Source: Streptomyces sp. ISL-36 (GTDB lineage: Bacteria > Actinomycetota > Actinomycetes > Streptomycetales > Streptomycetaceae). Taken from it: 64,000 nucleotides of DNA. The stretch covers positions 1 to 64,000 of the forward strand of contig NZ_JAGGOS010000113.1 in assembly GCF_018614205.1 (NCBI RefSeq), given 5' to 3'. The notes beneath the pieces are model-generated. The model was given only the letters and a program-made list of their open reading frames with translations. It had not been told where the DNA came from and searched no databases. The translations under genes were made by a program, and so were the position numbers. Shown here piece after piece: positions 8,306 to 18,247 of the stretch (within the stretch, counting starts at the first letter, position 1; each line of letters starts with the position of its first letter).

Positions 8306-8857
8306 TCAGTCGTCCGAGGGGTGAGGGCGGGGGATCGGGGCAGGGGACAGCTCGCGACGCATGCAGACGCGCGGCCAGTCGGCCAGGCCGTGGGCGGCCT
8401 CGGCCCGCTGGATGGCGCGCAGGCCGGCGGTGAGGGCCGGGTCGGCCTCGGTGAGGGCGCGGAAGCCGAGGCGGGTGTAGTACGGGGCGTTCCACGGGAC
8501 CTCGGTGAAGGTCGTCAGGGTCACCGCCGTCAGGCCCCGCTCCGCGGCTCCCGAAGCGAGGTGCTCGATGAGCGAGCGGCCGATGCCCCGGCGGGCGGCG
8601 GCCGGGTGCACCGACACCTGCTCGATGTGGGCGGCCCCGTCCACCGTGTCCGTCAGCAGATACGCCACCGGGTGGTCGGCCCCGTCGGCGGCCACCCAGG
8701 CGCGGCCGTCCAGCCGATAGGCGTCCAGGACGTCCAGCGGCAGGGGTTCGTCGTCGGCGATGACCGTCATGCCGAGAGTACGGAAGGGCTCGCCCGCGGC
8801 CCGTTCGATGTCCTGGAGCAGCGGGAGGTCGGCCGGTGCGGCCGCTCGGATGCGCAT
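8306..8857 (-). CDS. GNAT family N-acetyltransferase
   Basis: 183 residues with the GNAT fold. The acetyl-CoA pyrophosphate-binding motif is VHPAAARRGIGRSLIEHL (about residues 83-100), and the late segment APYYTRLGF is the usual GNAT motif B region. It transfers acetyl from acetyl-CoA to an amine of an unknown acceptor. No Shine-Dalgarno is visible; the ATG at 8855-8857 is close to a TA-rich element, suggesting a leaderless mRNA. The last 15 residues are Pro-rich and outside the domain. It is convergent with the synthetase operon and shows no functional link to its neighbours. Confidence 0.85.
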   Translation of the reverse strand: MRIRAAAPADLPLLQDIERAAGEPFRTLGMTVIADDEPLPLDVLDAYRLDGRAWVAADGADHPVAYLLTDTVDGAAHIEQVSVHPAAARRGIGRSLIEHLASGAAERGLTAVTLTTFTEVPWNAPYYTRLGFRALTEADPALTAGLRAIQRAEAAHGLADWPRVCMRRELSPAPIPRPHPSDD

Positions 8858-8877
8858 ACGACGAGTATGGCGCGGGC

Positions 8878-9732
8878 TCAGTCCGCGCCGCCGCCCCCAT
8901 CACCCCCGCTCGTCCCCCCGCCGCCCCCACTCGTCCTGCCCCCGCCACCGTCCGTCAGCCCTGAGTTGCCGCTGCCGTACCAGCCGCGACCGGTGGCGTA
9001 GCCGTCGTCTCCGCCGCCCTGGCCGAGCAGTCCGCCGTCACGGGAGAAGCGCGGGAGGAAGAGCGCGAGCGCGGGGTCGCCGTAGAGGGCGACGTACAGC
9101 TGGACGAGACCACCGTCGGTCACCTCGCGGCGGTGGGCGGGCAGCGGGTGGCGTTCGCGCAGGCCAGCGAGGAGACCGCGCGCGGCGTGAGTCGTCGCCG
9201 GCAGGCGGAGCAGCACGAGCGCGGCGGCGCTCGGCATGGCACCGACACCGGCCGCGAGGGCGAGTTCCGTGCCGGAGGGAGCCGTGACCAGCAGGCCCAG
9301 CGGGACCGTCGCCGCCGCGCAGAGGAGCAGCACGCGTGCCGCCCGCAGGCGCCCGAGCGGGCGCAGCAGCCCGGCCCGGTCGAGCTCGGCCCGCAGCTCG
9401 TCGACCGCCCGCCGCGCCTTGGGGCGCGAGGCCAGCACCCTTATTCCCAGGGCTCGTTGAAGTGAACCGTGCACTCCGAGCTGGACGGGGTCACGGGTTC
9501 TCCCGGGGCCGCCGTTGGCCCGAATCGTTCCCTTCCGCCCGGCGGCCACCGCACCGCGCTGGTGCAGAGCGACGAGCGCCACGGTGACAGCGGCCAGCCG
9601 CCCGCCCCGGAGCAGCGCCACCGCCTGTGGGGCGAGTTCGGCCTGCTCCGGGCTGCGGGTACGCAACAGAGCTACCGCGCACAGCAGTTGCGCGCAGGAC
9701 GCGCCGATGATCCACCACATCTCTGTCGGCAT
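8878..9732 (-). CDS. TIGR04222-type membrane protein with Gly-rich tail
   Basis: About 284 residues. It begins with a membrane helix (WWIIGASCAQLLCAVALL), has a central pair of helices (VLLLCAAATVPLGLLVTAP and LALAAGVGAMPSAAALVLL), a basic soluble segment with LASRPKARRAVDELRAELDRAGLL, and ends in a long Gly/Ser/Asp tail. This matches the uncharacterised actinobacterial TIGR04222 family. The ATG at 9730-9732 follows a G-run and avoids an upstream stretch without membrane character. Function unknown. Confidence 0.65.
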   Translation of the reverse strand: MPTEMWWIIGASCAQLLCAVALLRTRSPEQAELAPQAVALLRGGRLAAVTVALVALHQRGAVAAGRKGTIRANGGPGRTRDPVQLGVHGSLQRALGIRVLASRPKARRAVDELRAELDRAGLLRPLGRLRAARVLLLCAAATVPLGLLVTAPSGTELALAAGVGAMPSAAALVLLRLPATTHAARGLLAGLRERHPLPAHRREVTDGGLVQLYVALYGDPALALFLPRFSRDGGLLGQGGGDDGYATGRGWYGSGNSGLTDGGGGRTSGGGGGTSGGDGGGGAD

Positions 9733-9853
9733 GACGCCCACCCCCCGAAGGTGTTGTGCCCGGGGAAGCATGATCGTCACGCGTGAATGGCCGAATTCTG
9801 CTCAGCGGGTGACCGCGAGCCGTCGCGAGCCCGGCACCGTCCGGGAGGCCCCT

Positions 9854-11080
9854 CTAGGCGCCGGCGGCGATCAGGTGGTCCGCGGGGGCGTTGAGGGGCT
9901 GGGGCGTGCCCGTGAGGTCCAGGACGAAGAGGGGGATCCCGAGCTCGTCGGCGCGGGAGCGGGCCTCGGCGGTGTAGCCGGCGAGGGAGAAGAAGACGCT
10001 CACGGACGAGGCGCTGAGCCCGTGGAGCCAGAGGCATTCCACGGCCCGCAGGGTGGCGGGGCGGGTGGTCGGGTCGACCTGGGCGACGAGTCCGGGCGCC
10101 CGCAGGTCGACGCCGGGGGCGGACCGCTCCTCGGGCTGGACGACGTCCCGGAACCCCAGCCAGCGCAGATACCCGGCGGCCGCGGCGACCGCGTCCCGGG
10201 CGGTACGTATGGTCACGGGCCGGTACGACGGCCTCGGCGGTACGGGGTGCGGGGCGGTCGGTGGCAGCGGGATGTGCGAGGGGTACCGCTCGGCGAAGGG
10301 CCGGTGTCCGTCGCCATGGCCGCCCCACAGGGCCCCGGCCGTGCCCGCCCAGGGGCCGGGCGCAGGGTCGTCGTCCGCGTCGGCCCGGCCCGGCGCGTTA
10401 CGGGCCTCCGGCTCGCCCGTCCAGGGCCCGTCCTGCCCACCGGCGCCGGGGACGGGACCCGGACCCGTGCCCGAGCCTGTAGCGGAACCAGTACCCGTAC
10501 CCGTACCCGTACCGGTGGCGGAACCCGAGCCCGTACCGGCGCCCGGGCCGTCCCACGTGCCCAGGGATGAAACCGCACCGGCGGCGCCGCCCGGCGCCGA
10601 TGGCGGTGCTGATGCCGATCCTGATCCCGGTGCTGATCCCGGTTCCGATGGCGCCTCCGCGCCCGGTGTCCCGTCCGGGGCGCTCCATGGCCCGGGGATC
10701 GTCTCGGTGGCCGGTATCCCGATGGCCGCGTCCCCCGTACGTGCCCCTGCTATCGCCCCCGTACCGCCGTCGTGGGCGGAAGGCGCCGCGGAGCCCGGGT
10801 CCGAGCCGGGGCCCCGGACCGGGATGCGCAGGACCGCGCCGCAGGTGCAGCCCAGCTCCGGGTGGGGCCATTCGTCCTCGCGGCCGCAGGACACGCAGCG
10901 CACCACGACCCACTCGTCCGTCCAGTTGCGGTGCGTGACCGGCTCGCCCGTCGCACCCGGGACCACCGGCGGCACGACCGGGGTGCCGCATGCGCAGGGG
11001 AAGGCCGGCGCCGCGTACCGCTGTGTGCGGAGGCATTCCGGGCAGCGCACCGGTACCGGCTCACCCATACCGATTCCCAT
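9854..11080 (-). CDS. Double zinc-ribbon protein with degenerate Mrr-like nuclease domain
   Basis: About 408 residues from the ATG at 11078-11080, which follows AGGGGGG; a GTG at 11119 is possible. Residues 13-31 and 62-80 each have CxxC-x12-CxC, two zinc ribbons. A 150-residue Gly/Pro/Ser/Thr-rich linker follows. Residues about 310-400 look like a restriction-endonuclease-type (Mrr_cat) fold: AAAGYLRWLGFRDV, then GVDLRAPGLVAQVD, then VSVFFSLAGYTAEA and GIPLFVLDLTG. Mrr-type sites usually read D ... (Q/E)xK; here the Lys position is Asp (AQVD), so the nuclease is probably inactive and may only bind DNA. Similar proteins are common in Streptomyces; no partner gene is adjacent. Confidence 0.6.
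   Translation of the reverse strand: MGIGMGEPVPVRCPECLRTQRYAAPAFPCACGTPVVPPVVPGATGEPVTHRNWTDEWVVVRCVSCGREDEWPHPELGCTCGAVLRIPVRGPGSDPGSAAPSAHDGGTGAIAGARTGDAAIGIPATETIPGPWSAPDGTPGAEAPSEPGSAPGSGSASAPPSAPGGAAGAVSSLGTWDGPGAGTGSGSATGTGTGTGTGSATGSGTGPGPVPGAGGQDGPWTGEPEARNAPGRADADDDPAPGPWAGTAGALWGGHGDGHRPFAERYPSHIPLPPTAPHPVPPRPSYRPVTIRTARDAVAAAAGYLRWLGFRDVVQPEERSAPGVDLRAPGLVAQVDPTTRPATLRAVECLWLHGLSASSVSVFFSLAGYTAEARSRADELGIPLFVLDLTGTPQPLNAPADHLIAAGA
10452..10660. repeat. Low-complexity hexamer tracts inside the zinc-ribbon/Mrr-like gene
   Basis: Two tracts of short tandem units: GTACCC-type hexamers around 10485-10545 and GATCCCGGTGCT-type units around 10610-10655. They encode the Gly-Thr-Gly-Ser and Pro-Gly-Ser-rich linker between the zinc ribbons and the nuclease-like domain. 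Such tracts can change length by slippage; changes in multiples of three keep the frame. Confidence 0.6.
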
Positions 11081-11166
11081 GCCGAACCCCCCTGTCGTCC
11101 CGCCCCCATCGTCCACCAATCCGCCACGGGAAGGGAGGAACTTCGGCCAACGACCGATGCCCTCCC

Positions 11167-11234
11167 TTGACGGCTCTCGACCCTCCGACCTACATTGCTT
11201 CCGTATAGCAGAACATTACTTCCGCAATACGGAA
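11167..11234 (+). promoter_or_regulatory. gcl promoter with doublet AllR-type operator
   Basis: A -35 TTGACG (11167-11172) and a -10 TACATT (11191-11196) are 18 bp apart. Just downstream are two 15-bp sites, TTCCGTATAGCAGAA (11199-11213) and the palindrome TTCCGCAATACGGAA (11220-11234), start-to-start 21 bp. The same palindrome and the same doublet precede hyi. Position over the transcription start fits repression. The likely repressor is AllR (IclR family), encoded at 40989-41804. Confidence 0.75.
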
Positions 11235-11293
11235 ACGGGCCTCGCGAGACGGTGGCGCGCCCGGTTCCGCCTGGCCGAAGCAGGAGCCCTCCC

Positions 11294-13061
<1,768 letters not shown>

Positions 13062-13081
<20 letters not shown>

Positions 13082-14102
13082 CGCTCACCGGCTGAGGATC
13101 GGCCCCCGCTCCGAGAGCACCGGAGCGGGGGCCGCTCTGCGCCCGCACCAGACAGGCCCCCGCCTCCGTCCAGTCGTACAGCACCGACCTGCCCGCCCGC
13201 CTCCGCCGTACGAGCCGGGCGTCGAGCAGCACCTTCAGATGCCGCCCCACCGAGCCGAGCCCCTGCCCGGTCAGCGCCACCAACTGACTGGTCGACTTGG
13301 GTGATTCGAGCCGTACGAGCACCCCGGCCCGGGCGCTCCCGAGGAGGGCGCCCAGCGCCTTCGGCACGGCCGGTCCCTCACCGTCGGCAAGGGCCCCCGT
13401 GCAGGGGTACACGATCGCGTACCGCTCCGTTCCCTGCCACGACACCCATCCCTGACTCGGTGTCACCGGCACGAACAGCAACCGTCCTCCGGCGACCGAA
13501 CGAGGCGGCTAGTTCCGTGTGTTGACCTGGAGCCGCCCGTCGCCGAGCCAGCGCATCGTGCCGGGACGCAACTCGTCGAGCGCCGCCGTCCAGCCGCCCC
13601 GGCTCAACCGGGCCGTGCGCGCGACCACATCGGCCTCGACGACCCCTCGGCGCCGCGGCCAGGTGGGCAGGACCGTCTCCCGCCACACCCACTCCAGCAC
13701 GCCGGCCATCCGCTCCGGCAGATCAGGCGCCGAGCGCAGCGGCTCGGGCACGGGGCCGCCCAGGGAGACCGCGAGGTCCGCGACGGCGCCGGCCGGATCC
13801 GCGTCCCGTACGGCTGCCAGCTCCTCCTCGAAGCTCTGCTCCCCGTCGCCGAGCGGGGTGGGGGTGACGAAGTCCGCGTTCCAGGTGGGCCCCAGCGCGG
13901 CCCGTACGAGCGAGGCGTCGACCGGTTCGCACGCCGACCGGGCCAGATACGCGGGCAGATGGGTCTCCAGCCAGACGCGCTCGCCCGGGTGGGCGGCGCT
14001 CGCGCGGTGCAGTGTCTTGAGCGCCGCGACGGTCTCGGCCAGCGGCGAGATCACGAAACGGCTGCCCGCGAGCGAGTCCGCGGTGATCTGCCACCAGCCC
14101 AT
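13062..14102 (-). pseudogene. ArsR-type (DUF5937) transcriptional regulator split by an in-frame amber codon
   Basis: Two open pieces in the same frame, 13509-14102 (197 codons, MGWWQITADSLAGSRFVIS ...) and about 13062-13481, together make one regulator of the DUF5937 plus ArsR winged-helix type (about 330 residues). A single TAG at 13509-13511 interrupts it, in the segment NTRN-stop-PPRSVAGGRLL, where relatives (from memory) have Tyr before PPR. The HTH part (STSQLVALTGQGLGSVGRHL, then RRRRAGRSVLYD) is intact. GGAGGA just before a TTG at 13479-13481 could allow separate translation of the HTH part. The C-terminus runs on through the gcl terminator. It is divergent from an MFS gene with an operator between them, its likely target. 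Confidence 0.7.
13101..13133 (+). terminator. gcl terminator hairpin
   Basis: A 13-bp perfect stem (GGCCCCCGCTCCG at 13101-13113 and its complement at 13121-13133, 7-nt loop) starts 20 nt after the gcl stop. There is no T-run, as is usual for many GC-rich terminators. The convergent ArsR-type pseudogene reads through it. Confidence 0.7.
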
Positions 14103-14139
14103 TGAGCCCGCCCCCTGTTTCAGCCCGCTTTCAGGCCCC

Positions 14140-14265
14140 CGTCGGAGCCCCGCGTTCCAGCCCGGCGTCGAACCCCGCGTTCCAGCCCCGGGTCCGAGCC
14201 CCGGGTCCGAGCCCTGGGTTCCAGCCCCGGGTCGAGCCCCCGGGTCCGAGCCCTGGGTTCCAGGT
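14140..14265. repeat. Imperfect tandem repeats in the divergent arsR-type/MFS region
   Basis: About seven imperfect units built around CCCCGGGTCCGAGCCCTGGG and GCGTTCCAGCCC fill the space between the regulator start and the operator. They carry no coding signal consistent with the flanking genes. They probably arose by slippage; effect unknown. Confidence 0.6.
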
Positions 14266-14281
14266 ACCGCGCTCCGCCCCG

Positions 14282-14305
14282 TCGTTTCGCTCTCGCGCGA
14301 AACGA
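14282..14305. promoter_or_regulatory. Inverted repeat operator for the ArsR-type regulator
   Basis: Perfect 9-bp arms, TCGTTTCGC (14282-14290) and GCGAAACGA (14297-14305), with a 6-nt centre. It lies about 37 nt before the MFS start codon, inside the expected promoter. The position between an ArsR-type regulator and a divergent exporter is the normal arrangement for an autoregulated efflux pair. Confidence 0.6.
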
Positions 14306-14341
14306 TATCGGCGGCGCGGAGCGCTCGCCCAGACTCCGGCC

Positions 14342-15544
14342 ATGCGCAGTTACCAGGCGGTGTTCGGTGTCCCCGAGTTCACCCCCCTCTTCCTCACCGC
14401 CGCACTCCAGGTCGCGGCCCAGACGGTGGCCGGGCTGGGCCTCGCCACGCTCGTCTTCCGCTCGACGGGCTCCCCGTTCCTCTCCGCGCTCGCCCTCTTC
14501 GGCCCCGCGCTCGCCCAGCTGCTCGGTGCGACGACGCTCCTCACGGCCGCCGACCGGCTGCCGCCGCGCGGCGCCATCGCCGGCATCGCGCTGGTCTTCG
14601 CCCTCGGCACCGCCGCCCAGGCCGTCCCCGGCCTGCCGGTCGGGACGGTCTTCCTGATCCTGTTCGCGCAGGGTCTCGTCGGCTCGGTCGGCGGCGGAGT
14701 GCGGTACGGGCTGCTCGGCGAGATCCTGCCCCGCGAGGGCTATCTGCTGGGCCGCTCGCTGATGAACATGGCTGCCGGCGTCTGCCAGATCGGCGGGTTC
14801 GCGACCGGCGGTGTGCTGGTCGCGACCCTCTCACCCCGCGGCACGCTGCTGACCGGCGCAGCCCTCCATCTCGCCGGTGCCGTCCTCGCCCGGTACGGCC
14901 TCACCCGCCGCGCGCCCCGCGCCACAGGCCGGGCGTCGGTCGCCGCGACCTGGCGTGGCAACGGCCGACTGTGGTCCGACCCCGCTCGTCGGCGCCTCTA
15001 CCTCGCCCTGTGGGTGCCCAACGGGCTGATCGTCGGCTGTGAGTCGCTCTTCGTGCCGTACGCCCCCGAGCACGCCGGGCTGCTCTTCGCCTGCGCCGCG
15101 CTCGGGATGCTCGCCGGGGACACCGTCGTCGGCAGGCTCGCGACGGGAGGCCTGCGCCGCGGCCCGGCCGCACCGTTGCAGGCGCTGCTGGCAGCTCCGT
15201 ACCTCCTCTTCGTACTGGGCCCGGGGCTGCCGCTCGCCCTCGTGGCGGTCACGGTGTCGGCGGTCGGCTACAGCGCGAGCCTGCTGTACCAGCAGCGGCT
15301 CATGGCTCTGGTCCCCGACGAGCTGAGCGGCCACGCCCTGGGGCTGCACACCTCCGGCATGCTCGCCCTCCAGGGCCTGAGCGCGGCGCTGGCGGGGGCC
15401 GTCGCCCAACTCACCTCGGTCACCACCGCGATGACGCTGCTCGCCGGTGCCTCGCTCGCCGTCACGGCGGGGCTCGCCGTCACTGAGGGGCCTTCGAGCG
15501 GACCACGACCGTCTCTTCGCAGGGGCCGTCGGCGAGCAGCTTGA
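14342..15544 (+). CDS. MFS transporter, ArsR-linked family
   Basis: 400 residues with about 12 membrane helices, starting MRSYQAVFGVPEFTPLF. The motif PNGLIVGCESLFVPYAPEHAG and the sequence RYGLLGEILPREGYLLGRS are typical of the Streptomyces MFS group paired with DUF5937/ArsR regulators. Probably a drug or metabolite efflux pump. No Shine-Dalgarno is evident; CAGACT 10 nt upstream may be a -10 box of a leaderless mRNA. The 3' end overlaps the convergent HNH nuclease gene by 65 nt. Because the divergent regulator carries a stop codon, this pump may be deregulated in this strain. Confidence 0.85.
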   Translation: MRSYQAVFGVPEFTPLFLTAALQVAAQTVAGLGLATLVFRSTGSPFLSALALFGPALAQLLGATTLLTAADRLPPRGAIAGIALVFALGTAAQAVPGLPVGTVFLILFAQGLVGSVGGGVRYGLLGEILPREGYLLGRSLMNMAAGVCQIGGFATGGVLVATLSPRGTLLTGAALHLAGAVLARYGLTRRAPRATGRASVAATWRGNGRLWSDPARRRLYLALWVPNGLIVGCESLFVPYAPEHAGLLFACAALGMLAGDTVVGRLATGGLRRGPAAPLQALLAAPYLLFVLGPGLPLALVAVTVSAVGYSASLLYQQRLMALVPDELSGHALGLHTSGMLALQGLSAALAGAVAQLTSVTTAMTLLAGASLAVTAGLAVTEGPSSGPRPSLRRGRRRAA

Positions 15545-16145
15545 GCGCCTCCACCTCGTCCTTGTCGGCGGAGAGCGCCCAGCGCAGCTTGGTGCCCACC
15601 CACTCGGCGACGTAGCGGCAGTACTGGGTGGAGGCCGAAGGGAGCCAGCCGGCGGGGTCGCGGCCGGCCTTGTCCTTCTGGCTGCGCGCGGTGACGGCGG
15701 CGAGCGTGCCGGGCGAGCCCAGGTCGTTGGCGTACTTCTCGCGCCGGGCCGCGGTCCAGCCGGAGGCGCCGGACTGCCAGGCCTCGTCGAGCGAGACGAC
15801 GTGGTCCACGCGGAGTGCCGCGGGATCGGTCACGCTCTGGCCGTCGTAGTACGAGGTCCACCTGCCGCCCGTGAGCACGCAACCGGGCCCGGTCCTCGGA
15901 GTGTCGATGGCCTCCTCCAGGAGGACCTCGGCCCGGGTGTCGCAGCCGTCGGCGGGGTCGAGTCCGGCGTCCCAGTGGCGGAAGGCGGACACCTTGTAGC
16001 CGTCCGGGTCCTCCGCTGCCTGCGTGAGGCCGGCGAGGGCGTCGGGGAGGAGGACGACATTGGCCGAGAGGGCGGGGGAGGGGGCCGCGAGCGGGGACAG
16101 GATCAGGGCGAGCGGGGTCAGGCCGCGCATCAGGTTCTTGATCAT
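15480..16145 (-). CDS. Secreted HNH (DUF1524/GmrSD-type) endonuclease
   Basis: About 221 residues. An N-terminal signal peptide (basic MIKNLMR, hydrophobic core LTPLALILSPLAA) precedes a DUF1524-type domain. The HNH motif is visible as DHVVSLDEAW, then KYANDLGSPGTLAAVTARSQKDKAGRDPAGW, with DH as the metal-binding pair and N in ANDL. Such secreted nucleases degrade extracellular DNA for nutrients or act in competition. The start at 16145 is chosen for the signal peptide; an ATG at 16130 is also possible and no good Shine-Dalgarno is seen. Two Cys pairs could form disulfides outside the cell. Confidence 0.8.
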   Translation of the reverse strand: MIKNLMRGLTPLALILSPLAAPSPALSANVVLLPDALAGLTQAAEDPDGYKVSAFRHWDAGLDPADGCDTRAEVLLEEAIDTPRTGPGCVLTGGRWTSYYDGQSVTDPAALRVDHVVSLDEAWQSGASGWTAARREKYANDLGSPGTLAAVTARSQKDKAGRDPAGWLPSASTQYCRYVAEWVGTKLRWALSADKDEVEALKLLADGPCEETVVVRSKAPQ

Positions 16146-16600
16146 GTACGAGTGGATAGCGCCGTGGGCGGGGCGCACAGAACCCCCAACGCGGTGCGCT
16201 CCCCCGAGCGGGTGTGGATCTTCACCGCAGAAACGATGCACTCGACACCGCTCACGGCCCCGCGCACACGGAAAAGAGCGCGGAACCAGGGACCGTAAAC
16301 CTGGTTCCGCGCTCTCGTTGAACCGCCCGACGGTGCGAGGCTGGCGCGACAGGACGTTCGCGCCGCCGGGCGGAGCATGGGGGAGGTGGGCGTTGGGACC
16401 GCGGCGGTGACGACGGGCTGTCCGGGGATCCCTTCCTTCAGGTCAAGAAGAGGCCCGGTTCGCCCTTACCACCGCACTGGCTCGTTCACCGCCGCGGTCC
16501 TCACGCTGTCCGTACCGTCGACCACCCCTCATCCGGGTCGCCGGTCCGGACGGCGTACAGCACTGACCTCCCGTCAGGTGCCGTACGCGGTCTGGCGGGA
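16146..16600. other. 455-bp gene-free stretch
   Basis: No frame here shows sustained G/C third positions or homology I recognise. It holds a 16-bp perfect hairpin (16275-16315), the upstream region of the HNH gene and the 3' flank of the catalase gene. No tRNA-like fold was seen. An antisense or small RNA cannot be excluded. Confidence 0.5.
16271..16315 (-). terminator. Strong hairpin terminator, minus strand
   Basis: Perfect 16-bp stem (16275-16290 with 16300-16315, 9-nt loop). On the minus strand the stem is followed by TTTT (16272-16275), so it should end transcription coming from the catalase gene, although it lies 285 nt beyond the catalase stop. That distance implies a long 3' UTR or an unannotated RNA. 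Confidence 0.65.
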
Positions 16601-18058
16601 TCAGTCCTCGCGCAGGGCGCGGACCGCCTCCTCGACACGCTTGCCGTACTCCGCGTCGGCGGCGGCGAAGTGCGCGATGTTCTTCTCGATCACGTCCTCG
16701 CGGGAGACCTGCGACAGGCCACCGGCGATGTTGGCGATCAGACGGCTCTTCTCGTCCTCCGACATCAGGCGGTAGAGCTCACCGGCCTGGAAGAAGTCGT
16801 CGTCCTTGTTGTGCAGCGGGGCCTCGTGCGTGCCGGTCCAGCCGTGGATGGCCAGCGGGGCGGAGAGCGCCGCGTCGGTCTGCGAGGGACCGGCGTACGA
16901 GTTGGGCTCGTAGTTCTTGTCCGTGCGCGAACCGTTGCGGGTGGCCATGAAGCCGTCGCGGCCGTAGTTGTCGGCCACGGTCACCTTGGGGGCGTTCACC
17001 GGCAGCTGGGTGTGGTTGACACCGAGGCGGTAGCGGTGGGCGTCCGCGTAGGCGAAGAGGCGGCCCTGGAGCATCTTGTCCGGCGAGGGGCCGATGCCCG
17101 GGACGAAGTTGTTCGGCGAGAACGCGGCCTGCTCGACCTCGGCGAAGACGTTGTCCGGGTTGCGGTCGAGGACCAGACGGCCCACGCGCTGCAGGGGGTA
17201 GTCGGCGTGCGGCCACACCTTGGTGAGGTCGAACGGGTTGAAGCGGTAGTCCGCGGCCTCGGCGGCCGGCATGACCTGGACGTACAGGGTCCACGAGGGG
17301 TTCACACCGCGCTCGATGGCCTGCAGCAGGTCGGTCTGGTGCGAGTTCGCGTCCTTGCCGACGAGCTCGGCGGCCTGCTCGGCGGAGAGCGAGCGGATGC
17401 CCTGGTTCGTCTTGAAGTGGTACTTGACGAAGAAGGCCTCGCCCGCCTCGTTGGTCCACTGGTAGGTGTGCGAGCCGTAGCCGTTCATGTGACGGTACGA
17501 GGCGGGGATGCCGCGGTCGCCCATCAGCCAGGTGATCTGGTGCGTCGCCTCGGGGGCGTGCGCCCAGAAGTCCCAGACGTTGTCCGGCTCCTGCTTGCCC
17601 GTGAACGGGTCGCGCTTCTGGGAGTGGATGAAGTCGGGGAACTTGATCGGGTCCTTGATGAAGAACACCGGGGTGTTGTTGCCGACGAGGTCGTAGTTGC
17701 CCTCTTCGGTGTAGAACTTCAGCGCGAAGCCGCGCGGGTCGCGGACCGCGTCCGCGCCACCGAGCGAGTCGGCCACGGTGGAGAAGCGGATGAACGTCTC
17801 GGTCCGCTTGCCCACCTCGGAGAGGAAGGCGGCCTTGGTGAAGCCGGTGACGTCGTCCGTCACCTCGAAGTAGCCGTAGGCGCCGGAGCCGCGGGCGTGG
17901 ACCACGCGCTCCGGGATCCGCTCACGGTTGAAGCGCGCGAGCTTCTCCAGCAGGTGCTGGTCCTGCAGGAGGATGGGGCCACCGACGCCGGCGGTGGCGG
18001 AGTTCTGGTTGTCGGCGACCGGGGCGCCGGACTCGGTCGTAAGCACGCGCTTCGACAT
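16601..18058 (-). CDS. katA: Monofunctional haem catalase
   Basis: 485 residues, the small-subunit catalase length. It decomposes H2O2 to water and oxygen in the cytoplasm. Catalytic His54 is in ERVVHARGSGAYGYF, the distal Asn127 in GNNTPVFFIKDP, and the proximal haem Tyr in RLFAYADAHRYRLG. ATG at 18056-18058 has GGAAGG upstream. It sits between gcl and glxR-hyi, and its promoter carries the same TCAACA-N3-TGTTGA palindrome as the uraD-uraH-urate oxidase operon, so it probably disposes of the H2O2 made by urate oxidase. Confidence 0.95.
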   Translation of the reverse strand: MSKRVLTTESGAPVADNQNSATAGVGGPILLQDQHLLEKLARFNRERIPERVVHARGSGAYGYFEVTDDVTGFTKAAFLSEVGKRTETFIRFSTVADSLGGADAVRDPRGFALKFYTEEGNYDLVGNNTPVFFIKDPIKFPDFIHSQKRDPFTGKQEPDNVWDFWAHAPEATHQITWLMGDRGIPASYRHMNGYGSHTYQWTNEAGEAFFVKYHFKTNQGIRSLSAEQAAELVGKDANSHQTDLLQAIERGVNPSWTLYVQVMPAAEAADYRFNPFDLTKVWPHADYPLQRVGRLVLDRNPDNVFAEVEQAAFSPNNFVPGIGPSPDKMLQGRLFAYADAHRYRLGVNHTQLPVNAPKVTVADNYGRDGFMATRNGSRTDKNYEPNSYAGPSQTDAALSAPLAIHGWTGTHEAPLHNKDDDFFQAGELYRLMSEDEKSRLIANIAGGLSQVSREDVIEKNIAHFAAADAEYGKRVEEAVRALRED

Positions 18059-18101
18059 CGTGACCTTCCGTACGGGAGCTGCACTGCTGGGAGTGCTCAG
18101 G

Positions 18102-18142
18102 AGCGTAAGGACGCTTCGAAGCAAACGTCAACAGTTTGTTGA
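18102..18142 (-). promoter_or_regulatory. katA promoter with TCAACA-N3-TGTTGA operator
   Basis: On the minus strand, -35 TTGACG (18126-18131) and -10 TACGCT (18102-18107) are 18 bp apart. The 15-bp palindrome with 6-bp arms TCAACA/TGTTGA and centre GTT lies at 18128-18142 and overlaps the -35 box exactly as in the uraD promoter. Confidence 0.7.
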
Positions 18143-18226
18143 AAGTGAAGTGGGGTGTTCCGGACGGCGGCGACGCCTGGGCGCGACAGGACAGGTGTCA
18201 GCGCCGCCGCCGACCGGAAATCTGGG

Positions 18227-18241
18227 GCCCCCGTCGGGGGC
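18227..18241 (-). terminator. Short hairpin after glxR
   Basis: GCCCCC-GTC-GGGGGC, a 6-bp stem just downstream of the glxR stop on the minus strand, followed by an AT-richer stretch. Weak terminator candidate. Confidence 0.4.
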
Positions 18242-18247
18242 GAAGGG

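Noticed and set aside
10452..10660. CRISPR-like array in the hexamer tracts
   Set aside because: Units are 6-12 bp without spacers and lie in frame inside a coding sequence.
14140..14265. CRISPR or mobile repeat in the arsR-type/MFS intergenic region
   Set aside because: Units are short, degenerate and contiguous; no spacers, no target-site duplications.
16670..18142. A 490-codon plus-strand frame across catalase
   Set aside because: Antisense shadow of a well conserved catalase gene.
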